Below, piece by piece: positions 23,863-35,800 of a DNA stretch of 64,000 nt (within the stretch, counting starts at the first letter, position 1; every line of letters begins with the position of its first letter). A program made the translations under genes and the position numbers. The notes beneath the pieces are model-generated. The model ran no database searches. It saw only the letters and a program-made list of their open reading frames with translations, and was not told where the DNA came from. Origin of the DNA: Valencia hispanica (lineage: Eukaryota > Chordata > Actinopteri > Cyprinodontiformes > Valenciidae). The DNA is taken from assembly GCA_963556495.2 (NCBI GenBank), contig OY747710.1, positions 39,567,000 to 39,630,999 on the forward strand. The letters run 5' to 3'.

Positions 23863-26800
23863 GTACTTTTTAATGCGTTTTCGTCATCCACGTGTAATGC
23901 TTATAATGTTTTATATAAAGCACTATTTGAATCGTCTTGAACATGAAATGTGCTATACAAATAAAATTGCCCTACCTTAGAATGCTACTTTAAAATCCTC
24001 TGATCTCACATTCTGCTGTTTATATTTAAAACTGTTTTGTGGTGCTTTTGTGTTTTTCTCAGATCTGCTGTGCTCGCATATGGACTATGGAACCAGATGA
24101 GAGTGGACTGTGGTACAGAGTTTTATCTCTCTTTATTTATCCAAGAAAAGCTGTCAGAACACAGGCACAATCGTCAAAGGCTGCCCTACGTTCAAACACC
24201 TTCTACCAGAGTAAAATAAATGATATTTTCCAAACCTAATTTAAATGTCTTGGTACATGTCTCTTCCAAGTATGAATACAAAGTAAACTTCCTATATCTT
24301 TCATAGAACCATGTGATAGAGAGAATGTGGTCAGAGGTTAATGCCAGGGTCAACTACCCTTTAAAGGCAGCTTTGGTCCAGCTGGTGAACATGGAGGAAC
24401 TGGACATGGAAGACAACAAATCTAAATATTGTGTGTCAAACCTGACATGTCAGATGGCAGGGATTGGCATCACAAATGTTGTAGAGACATGGAATGCACA
24501 CAGGATCCCAGGTGTGTGTTTTTTAACCATAAATAAGAACAGATTTTCCCTCATACAAATAGGGTTTTCACTTTAAAAAATTAAAATAAAAAATCCAATA
24601 ACATAATTCTGTGGTTGTAAGGGAGATTAGATTAGTGGACATGGCACTCCATGTACCTCCTAAAATGGATGAGGTGGTATTTATCTATATGGACTTTAAA
24701 AGTACTTGGACAATCATTATTCCATCTAATATTTGATAGGTAGAACTGCTACAGTCACTGTCTAAACGCTGAACAGTTCCAGACTTGTGTCAGTTTAACT
24801 CGTATATATACGCAACCCATACGTACACTATAACTTTTTTCACCATTCTGGGCTAACTTGAGTAGGCCTGATAACAATCAGCAAGTAAATATTTAAAAAT
24901 TTTTCACCATTAAGCCCATTCACTTTCATGTGTTTGTAGGGAAAGAAATACCAAATGAGCTGGCAAAGGACGGGTGTCCAGCATAAGTCCCTTAGGACTT
25001 TCTGCCTGTTGGAGCTGGCACAGCTGATCTGTATCAACAGGAAACTGGATCAGCATTGAAAAGGGAATCCATTTTTGGAAGTTATCCTTTCCCCTTAGAA
25101 GACTGCAAACAACTGACTGAAACAGAGTTTGGTTCTCACTTTGACTTGGCATCGCTGTATCAAAATGTAGTGCGCCATAACTATGGACCTTTCCAAGATG
25201 CAGTAAGATTTCTTATTGACATCACCAGGAGATATATTTGAAATGAGACCCTAGTGATGCATATACTTTGAATCGGTGGTAGAAAAAAAAAAAAAAAAAA
25301 AACGGTTCTGTTTACAAAAAAGCTTTATTGTTGTACAAACCTTTACAGTGCAAAATGTTTGATAGTTTTCTTTAAACTATGCGACTGCTTAAGTGCAATA
25401 AAGAATTTGAAAATAACTTCCAAGGTAGACTACTTGAATTTGTCCAGTAAACAAACTTGGTTTGTGCCTTTTAAGTGCAATTTTCATGAACTATAACTCA
25501 CTTAAAACATTTAGTTAGAAATTACACCAGAATATTGAATCTTAAAACCACAAAAATATTCTGGTGTGATCTAAAATCACAAGGAACATGGATTCATAAA
25601 CTTTAACTTATTTATAGAAACAAAATGTTTGAACCCTTATGCCCTCCACTTGACACCTCTGTCCATTTTAATCAATTGTTTTTTTACTTTGCGATCATTT
25701 CGGCAGTGTTGCGCCTAGTGGCATGGATTTTTGCAATAATTCACTTAAATCAAATTTTTTCAAATCTGGTGTCTCTTCCCCTCACATGTCTTTTAAACTG
25801 CTATAAAATTGTCATAAATTAAAATTTTTCCCACTTTTTTTCATAAATCATTTGAAGAAAGAAAAGTCAATGGGACACTTTTGGCAATGAGGGTCAGAGT
25901 TAGTATCTGACACGGCATAAAAATTCAAATGCAATCAAATAGTGAGGCAATAATTCTAATATTTAAACTGTTATTTAAAGGGTTTAAATTCCCTAAAATT
26001 ACTGAATGTTTGATAGTTTTGTGTATAACTGAAGTTCTTTAAATTATTTATTTAAAAAAAGTTTAAATTAATGATGTAATTTTAGAGCAGTTTCTTTGTG
26101 AAAGGACACTTTTGTCCACGAGGGTCACCTGAGGGTGCAAAATTTGAGGAGGGCACAAAGGTTGAGCTCTTTGGCAACATTTTCCATGAGAAAATAAATG
26201 ATTGAAACTAGTTTGTGTGCACATCTTTGAAAAAGGCCAAAACGTCATTCAGACCTTTGACCTGGTGCACCTTAAATTCAAATTCTTCTGCTCTCCATTT
26301 CAGACAGTGATCTGTGTTTACCAGCCACTTCTCCACACATGTTCGGCATCCAAGGAGAGACTGACAGCAAGTAGAAAACATTGGCTCTGACATCAGACCT
26401 GGATAGGGTTATGTAAACATAAGCAAAAACATGATTGTTAAATGATGTCAAAACTTCAAAATGTTCTTTATGTCTCTATGCAATACAGTTACTTATGGTT
26501 ACAACTTGTGTGTTGTACCTTTACAAATAAGACGGCAGAGGGCATCCATGACATTGTGCAGGTTGTCATCTTGTCTCGCTGCTGTGTTTCTAGCTTTTGC
26601 CACGTCAGACAGCAGGTTGATGGTGTCAATGACATCTTGGAGGGTCTCAGCAGCTTGTTTAAGCTGATCAATTTTCCCATTGACCTCCTGTAGGCTCCAA
26701 TTTTCCCTAGATCTTCGGCTGTAAAGGTTGAGTTTTTTTAGTTTTTTTTTTTCTCTAGCAAGCCTGACACATTTTTCAGTTGTATGACATTTGCATTAAA

Positions 26801-29800
26801 ATTTCTGACAGTTCTTTTGAAGAGTAATCATGAAACAATTCATAATCACCATTCAGAAAATATCAGGTAAAGCCCTGCTAATAATTACAAAATTACAAAA
26901 CATAAGGATATTTATGTCTGTCACATAGTAAATGCAGTATACATTATAGTATTTATATAAATGTGGGCCTTCACATCAAATGTCATTACCTTGTCTTAGC
27001 TCTTCGACCACTTTGGAACTCCAAAAAATCATCCTCAAAGATCGCAAAGATTTTTCTGGAGTTTTGTTTCCAGTAACTGGAACCTTTTAAGAGTAAAAAA
27101 AGATTAATTTGACGTCTGCAAAACAGATATAATTTCTGCCAAAACTAATAAATGACAACTAGCGATAACACAACTTACTTCTTGTCCCCTCTGAGTCCAC
27201 AATTTCATTTCCTTGGCTGTCTGTCAGGGTCATCTCCTCAACACAGCCCAAGGCCTCCTTCACTTTTGCTGCTATCCGTTCAACTGTTGCATCAGTTCCA
27301 AGAAGCGAATGACCGCGGTCCTGGCAGATATTAATTTGTAGTTGACAATGTCTGCAATATGTACTGATCTAGGATAAAGAAGAACACTCCATTAAAATAA
27401 CTTTAATTTTTTTTCATCATACATTTAATAAAACAAAGGTTTTTAATGAAATACCTTTGGAATAGTCTTGCTGGAAAACTGGCTCGAGAGGTTGAATGTG
27501 TAGCCTGTGATGTTTCAGTGAATGGAGAAGAAGGTGAGGGTCTGCGCATGAAGGTGAAGGGTACAACGGCAGGAGGGGCTCTGCCTGGAGGGTTCTGTAG
27601 CTGTTCTGAATCTCCATGGACCTCATAATGACCCAGATTTTGGAGATTGACAGTGGAGAAATTTCCTGAAGAATCTGGAAATATTGCTGTGTTTATATCG
27701 TCTGTAATATATAGACTACCACCACTGACCTGTCAAATTAAACAGACAAAAACATCAGAGACGTTTTGCAAAATCTCAGTCTCACACAACAGCTAACAGA
27801 ACAAATTCATACCCTTTTTAAATGAATGTTAAAATGAATAAATTAAATAATATATATATTTTTAATAATCTAACAGTCAACATGTAATGATTGTATTACA
27901 AAGATGGTAAAAACATACATTATCTGAGGAAACTTTTATTTAACAGTGTAAAACAGAAAAAAAGAGCATCATGTGCCAGAGTAAGGAAATGTAGCGCTGG
28001 ATGTTAGCTGATTTATTGTAGCCTATCGCACATCGGAAAAACATGAGGCTACAAGAAATGTGGGTAAAACATTACATTTAACAAATTATGAATGAGAAAT
28101 AAATTAAATAGTTCTTAAATGAAGCAACGGGTTTTGATTATTAACAAGGGTCTATCAATAGCTAATCTGAAAGCACCATCTGGGCTATCTATCCCAGCTA
28201 TAGTATAGGCTACTATAGTTTTTGATCAAAAGTAAATCATTCATGCTGATTTACTGAAATCTACTATTTTATGTCTCCGGGTTTTACTAGTAATAACAAA
28301 AGGTTAAAATCTGTCATTTATTCGGGGCACAACCCGTTCCCTAGCAACAGTGACGCCTTTCCATTGTCAAAATGACCCCTTGATGTTTCTCGTATTATAG
28401 CTTCAGCAAATAACTTTCAATACATAACTTAAATCATGAACATTTCAAAATTATAATACCTGGAAAATTCAGCAGATCTTGTCCACTGACATGTTGCTGC
28501 CATTCAGAGTTACTCTTTTTCCTCCTATGAAGAGCACAAAACTTGCCATATCCATTACATATCCATATCCAAAACTTCTTCTTCTCTGGTGTATCACGGA
28601 CAACTTCTGGGTCACGGCCCAAAAAAGTAATAATAACAAATAATGATTGAAAATCCATTTTTCCCGTGGTTCTCTGATTCAAAATTTTTATCTTGTAACA
28701 AACAATCGGATACACAGATAATAGATCGTTTATTGTTTTCCGTTTTTCATTTTGAAAATAAAAAACGAAAAACGAGTCGTTTCCCGTTTTTTGTTTTCTT
28801 ATTGGTAATTGGGAAACGGCTTGTTTCCTGATTTTGTGTTTTTTATATCAAAAAGGAAATCGGTTGGGCGTCATGTACACGGACCCATATCCCCTACTGC
28901 AACGTAATCCAACCAAATGACCAAATAGAGATTAAAAGTGGAGTGGCAAAAGCAAACGAGATGGATTAGCAGTGCTTGCCAACAACTGATGGTGTCATCC
29001 ATGCTAACAGCTTCCTGGATATTGAGCTGTTAGCATGTCACAGCCGTCATGAGCCTGTCATACAGCATGGTGTCTTCAGTCAGAGGCTTCTTCAGATTTG
29101 TTGCAAGACTGACTGCTACTGGAGATCCTTCCTGGCCACAGCATCACCATCCAAAGCGACTCTTACTTTGTTAATATGAGTGATGACAGCATTTAATTTC
29201 CCTTTGGGATTAAAAAAATGTTTTTGAATTGAATTTGATCTCTGTAAATATTTCCTTCAAAGGGCGCTGTCCTCCAGTTCCAGAAATTACAAGAAAAACA
29301 TAGATCGCAGTGGGTTCACAAATGGCTGCCACCACTGTGGAAAGGCCTTCAAAAAGCCCAGCCAGCTTGTCAGGCACATACGAATACACACAGGTGAGTG
29401 AGAAGCACAGCAACTCCACAACCCTTGCGTTCACACATCTTTATTTATGTATTTGCTTTTGTGATGATTTATTCTCGGTCAAAAAGCTGCCGGAAAATAG
29501 TGTACATTTATTCATCCACACGTTTCTTTTTTCTTTCTGAAGTTATGTCACTACTGGTTTCGAGTGGTGTATTTTATTGAAAGAAGGCTTTTAGTCACTT
29601 CATGCAGTGTTTTTTTACTCTACGTATATTCTCAAAGTCACTCCTTAAACCAAATGGATATTAATATTTAACTCCTTCACATGTGATTCTTTTCTTTTTA
29701 CTAGATATATATATAAAAAAAAAAAACTGCACTATTGTAACCATGTGGACCGTTTTTTTTCTTGGGATTTAGTAGTAACTATTATTGGCTGTTAATAATT

Positions 29801-32800
29801 TGTCCATGCTGTCTTCCCTTGGATACACCGACAGCAGTGACTGTTTGAAATAGAAAGAAACAGAAAGCCAAATCCTTCAGCAATCTGATCCCTGCATCAA
29901 TGCAGGCTTTCAGTAACCTCCGTTTGTTGCAGCTTCAGCTTTATTGATCTCAAAATATATTCATTTGAACTTTTTGTAATTTTTGTAATGCATTAGAGCC
30001 CCCCTGTTTGTGAAGTTGATTTTAGTTATTTCATTTGCCGTTTTAGGGTGTCACTAAATCATATGCTTATGTTTTTGTGGCAAGCTGCTTGAAATCAAAT
30101 CCAATTGATTCCCTTCTTTAAATATTCATATCCCTTGAACTTTTCACATTTTGCCACAGTACAGAAACAAACGTGACTTTTTTTTAAATTGGGATTTTAT
30201 GTGTTAGACCACCATAAAACAGGGCATCATTGGTATGCGGAAGGAAAATGATGCATAAAAAAAACAAAACAATTACAAATACAAAAGAAATCTGAAAACT
30301 GGCGTACATTTGTACTCAGCTCCCTCTGTTCCGATGGCCCTGAATAAAATCCAGTGCAACCAATTCATTCGAAATAACATTACCTTTTTGGAGATGCCCA
30401 TCCAGATTCCTGACTTCAGTCTGATAGAGAATCTGTGGAGGGAGCTAATGATTAGGGTTATGGCTTAGAGGATTTTCATCTTCAGAGAAAAAAACCCAAC
30501 AAATTGTCAAAACTATGAGGGAAACATACTAGAAAAAGAAGCATGTAATAAGTTTCATACCAATAAAGTTATTCCTATTAGTTATTTTAAAGCAGATGGA
30601 TGATTCTTTTTCAAAGCAAATACAAACTAGGAATATATCAGTTTGCCGATATATCAGGTCGAAATGTACCTTTTTTATATCGGTATCAGCCGATATACCG
30701 CTTTAGTAGAGCCGATTTCTTCTGTTTAGTAACTGCTATCAGATGGCTAAACAAATGTCAAATCTGTACAAAACTGCTGTTTGACTTCCTTGTGGGGTTT
30801 TCTCAGATTATCTGCAAATTGGGAACACACAGCAGGGCTGACTTCCGTGCCCAGCTTGTGAACCTCCTTCTCCAGCCACAAGTAACTGCAGCGATGCCTT
30901 ATGGAATATGTCATTTGATTTGACGTGAGAGGAATTTTATCTTAATTTTTTTTGAACACTAGAGCTGGGTATTGATTCATATTTCAAGAATCAATTCAAT
31001 TCCAGTTCTCAAGAGTTAAAATCAATTATCACGATCCAATGGAATCTGTTCCAATTTGATATTGATATTTTTTTAGCTGTTACCTTAACACTAGATGGGG
31101 TTACAGTTCACTGGGGTAAACTGTATTAACCCTTTCAGACCTAAGCCTTAAAATGCCAGTCTGGACTTTCTAGCTGTGAATAGGACAAACATTGTTAAAT
31201 GATTAAATCGACTTTTGGATGTATGAATCGATTTTTAGGAATTTTTATAAGTTTCGATTCAGAATCGATTTTTATATTTTATTTTTCAACACATCACTAT
31301 TGAAAACCATGTTTTCCCACTACTGTGTGTTGAGTTCAAGGGGTGTGAATACCTTTGCACTTGAAGTAGCTGCACTTCCTGCAGTCCGGCCCAATTTACG
31401 AAGTGCGTTTTTGCTTCTGATTTAATGCTTGAAACCATATGGAGAATTCCCTAGATATTATGTCCAGGTGCAGCTGCAGGCAGCTCAGTCCTCCGCCATA
31501 GGTGCTGCAAGGGGAATTTACACGTCTGTGGGTTGAGAGATGCTGACATAAACAGCAGAGCTGCCAGTTTGTCTTCCTGATTGGGGTCTTTTACATCCCC
31601 ACCAATGCAAATTTAGGCAATTTCCATCCCATATCTTGAGTCTGATGGAGTAGTCCTGCTCCTGCATTGATCATATGCCTCCCTCCCGAGACATCTTAGA
31701 GTTTGCCAACTTTTCCCCTCCATAGCTGAAAAGACGGAGCGCAACTCATCCCTCATCATCTGTGACGCAGAGAAGCTGAATATTGATGTGCCACTTCAGT
31801 TCTAATGCTCTGTGTTGCTCTAAGTGTAGCTCATCTGTCTGAGTTGAGGATGGTTGCTGCCAGCAGCGTCCATCCGCATGTTGATTGCTCGTCGTCCGGG
31901 TGGTAGTGGGTTTGGTTTTTCATACGGGATGATGGGTGACGCTGCTGTCGCTCAGCTCGGAATTCAAATCACCCGATGCGGTCAACAGTTGCTTCGGCCG
32001 TCTGCAGGTCAAACAGAAGATGGTAATGGCGTCGTCGTCCATTCAGTAACCTGCATTGATCGCACTGATGAAAATGATCACTGTTTAAAGTCGCCTACCG
32101 GCTCCAGCTTGAACTGATTGTCTCTTCTGCTGTACAGGTGAAAGACCCTATAAGTGCACACATTGCAACAAGGCTTTCAACCAGAAGGTGGTGCTGCAGA
32201 CTCACATGGTGAAACACACGGGGGAGAAACCTCACCTCTGCATGTTCTGTCCAGCATCCTTCTCCCAGAAGGGCAACCTGCACTCTCATGTTCAGAGGGT
32301 TCATTCTGAGGTAACGGCACTGCACCCAGTCCCTACATTTATTGTATTTTTTCAAGTTGGGATGCAAATCCTTTTTTAAATCTTTCAGAAAAAAGATACA
32401 AATTTGAATTGGGAGGCTAGCACAAGCGTTCAATGACTTGGTTTTATTCAGTGCAACAAAGAGAGAAAAGTTGCAACCTGGCTGTTTATCAGAAAATAAC
32501 TGTTGTTCTGACTGTTTAAAAAGATCCTTACACACCCGCTTCTCACACGCATTAAAAAAGTAAAAAGTACCTGCCCTCCGGTTTGCAGCTGTTTTACTTT
32601 AAGTGAGGGTGGTGCAACACATTCTCTGTATCTGTTCAGCTCAAAGAGTGAGAACAAAGTTGTGCGTCTTTCTTCTTCATTATTTTTGTTTTTCAAGCCT
32701 GACAAAATGCCGCAAGATTTTGCCTGACCTTTGATGTTCTGTCGTCTTTTCATTAGAAAGCAAAGCGGGAGGTTATGTGCTCCTAAAGAGAAAAATCACC

Positions 32801-35800
32801 CCGCCAGGATGTTTTCTCCCCGTTTTATTTTTTTTCTGAGCCAAGATTTTTAGTCGGAGTGTCGTTAGTGGTTGATCCCTCCCGTTACATGGCCACAGTC
32901 TGAATAGCTTCAGCTTGATGTCAGTGTCAGTGTGAAGCACCACGATGCGGTCTCCATAAAAGGAGGTGCAGAGGGTCCTCCATCAGCTGACCAGAAATAA
33001 CACATTTTAGCTAAAAGGTAAAGCCGAGATTCAACTGATGGAGTAAAATTGCCACGTCCAGATGTGCAAGCCTGATTGAGACCTTTCCACACAGACTCCG
33101 TGCTGTGATTGGATCTAATAAATACTGACTTGAAGGGTGGGTATTTATGGAATCATATTTGTTGCATATCATATATGTTCTACAAACAAGAAATATTACT
33201 ATTTGTATAATGATTTGTCCAATTGAGGATTAAGTCAGAACAAAAACTGTCTGAGTTTAGTAGCTTATAGACCTAACAGACCAGCCCCTTTCCCAGGAAA
33301 TTTACTAAAACAAAGCTACAGATCTGAAAGCATTAAAGTATAACGGGCCATTTCTGCTATTGTGAACCATTAACAGACAGCTGAAGGTCTCACTTTCCGC
33401 ACATTCAGTTTGTGTTTTACTCATGAGTTATGCTTAAAAATGAAATAACACACATAATCTAATCGCTCTTCAGCAAGTTTCAAATGCTAGATTTATCTAT
33501 AAAAATACACCAGAAGCAATTTAGTGTTTATTTCCATCATGACTGCCACAAACGTGTTTTCCATAGCAGCAGATAACAATGGGCCAAGGTGGGTGAATTA
33601 ATATTTCGAGAAGGCAACACGGCAGGGCCATTTGAATAACACATGTAATTTCCACAAGTGTGCTTCAGCTCTCTTGTTTCAGAGAGACTTTGTCTTGTAT
33701 GATTTCATGGCCTAACTGATGCAGGTGTTTGTTGTTGTTGTTGTTGTTTTCCTTAGTATACATATTTAATGGCTTGGAAGCTGACACTGTTTCTTGTTTG
33801 CATTTGATTAAGTGCTAGTGTTGCTTCCAGGAGTGTTGAGACACTAATGTTTTTACGTGCGAAACAAGAGCTCAAAAGCTTTTTCACCAGAAGTGCAGTG
33901 GCTCCATCAATTAAGGAAACACAAATCCATTGTGTAGATAATGTGTTTCCTGTTTACTCTTCACCTGAGCCATCCTAAACCCACAGAAGCATGCGGCAGT
34001 GCTGTATCTCAACCACAGATTGCATGTGCACCATTAGAAAATAATCCTGACAGCGAAACGGGTGTATTTGCAAATATCTGGAAATGTTTGTGTAGTTAGT
34101 AAGATTGGGGTAATAGGAGTGCGATGATACATTCAAGTGTCATTGCTGCAAATGAACTTTGGCCCACTTCTTTTTTTGCCGAACAGTTTTACTCATCTAA
34201 GTTGGAAGGTTTTTAAGCATAAAAAGCCCGTGGAACGACTTTGCCACTTAGGAATTAAGTCCCAATTTTGACCGTTCTGATCAATTTTAGTTTGTTCAGC
34301 GATTCAAAGGTAGACTTGCTTTTGTGTTTTTTGTTCATCGCCTAGCTGCATAGCTCAAGTGCCCTTGAGCTTAGGGTTACAAACTGATGGACGGACTTTC
34401 TCCTTCAGGATTTTCTGCTGGAGAGCAGAATCCATTATTCTATTAATTACAGCAAGACACGCAGGTCCTAAAGTAGCAGCAAAGTAACCCCAGACGATCA
34501 CACTTAAACCACTTGGTTTGATAATTTTTTTTTCTGAAATACTGGTATGTATGACACCAGATGTAACAGGACGCACACTTTACAAAACTTTCCTCTTTTG
34601 CCTTGTTATCCAAGAAATATTTTCTTTAAAGTCCTGGGAGTAAAGGATTTCTTTACCGGTCTGACAGTAATCAGTTCTGGTTGTGGAAAGTTAAATAAAT
34701 TACATCTAGCATTCTCCAAAATGTGGTTAATCACAGTTAATTCATGATCCAACAAGGAGTGGGCAATCATATTTAACACACTGCCAGTTTGGTTTGGGTA
34801 GCTCTCTTGCCTTCATCCTTGCTTTTTGTATTAGGTCAAGTCAGCTTTATTTGCATAGCATATTTTCAGCTGCAAAGCAACTCATATTGCTTTACGTGGT
34901 TAAATGAAAAATCGAATAAGAAACATGCAAAAACATTACATTTCAGTGGCAAGTGAGGTAAACCGATGATAGGCTGAAAAGTATACTACCCTTTATGATG
35001 TTCCTGTTGTTATTGATCGAAGGCAGTTCTAAAAAAATAGGGTTTTAGCCTTGACTTAGGAAGTCTGTGTTTCAGCAGTTTTTTCAGTTTTCTGGAAGTT
35101 TATTCCAGATTCGAGAAGCGTAAAAACTGAATGCCGCTTCTCCATGTTTTGTTTTGACCCCTGGGATGGAGAGTAGAGTTGAAGCAGAGGGGCTGATTGG
35201 TCTGGAAGGTTGGTACAGCGACAATAAGTCATTCAGTGAATTATAAGCTAACAAAAGTAATTTAAAGTCTTTATTACTACAGTCCTTCCTTTGGCTCCCT
35301 ATAGCCCAGAAAAAAAGCATTTCCAGCGGAACTTTTAGCTCATTTACTGTAATGTTTTTTCTTTTCTTGCTGAATATAGAGCAATGTTTGAGATTCAACA
35401 ACATGTTGAATTGATTTTTTACTTTTTTTTATTCGATATTTGGTCATTTGACTTGTTACCTTCGTTTTTGGTTTCTTCTCTACGCTCTTTTTGACGTCAT
35501 GACAACCACCACAGGTGACAAATGCTCTTTTTTTTTATTGTAAAAGTATTTGTTTTACATGTATTTACAGTCTTAACCCAAAGCTGCAAACCTACAATCA
35601 AGTCAGTTTGAGAGCACCTCACCGAGTCCCTTCGCTCACTCACAGCTTCACACTCCAAAACGCTCTCCGATGTCTTCCTTTAGGTTCTTCGGAGTGCAGC
35701 CACTTTACTTCAGAAAACGTTCCCAGCTTCTGAGAGCAATCTGTCCGCTCTCACAGATGTTTTCCGTTTCAATCATCGGAAAAAGCAATCAACCCCTTTT

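Larger units (their letters stand above)
22017..28889. mobile_element. 6.9-kb two-gene integrase transposon (IS3EU-like), decayed
   Basis: Terminal inverted repeats of about 306-316 bp (22017-22322 and 28574-28889) start tatcggtccatgtacatga on the left and end tcatgtacacggacccata on the right. Inside are two convergent spliced genes: a + strand DDE integrase (22372-25241) and a - strand gene with a RING-like C-terminus (26208-28658), tail to tail. The integrase resembles the rve/IS3-type enzymes of the eukaryotic elements that I recall as IS3EU; the family name is from memory. Both genes carry frameshifts or stops, so it is dead or helper-dependent. No convincing target duplication remains. 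Confidence 0.8.
29394..32137 (+). other. Intron 5
   Basis: Holds a Tc1 relic (about 30118-30500, with a terminus-like gggtgtgaatacctttgcac near 31345) and AT-rich MITE-like blocks with tatcggtatcagccgatata near 30680 and aatcgatttt repeats near 31220-31280. 31440-32100 is non-repetitive and shows no exon or conserved frame. Confidence 0.65.
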
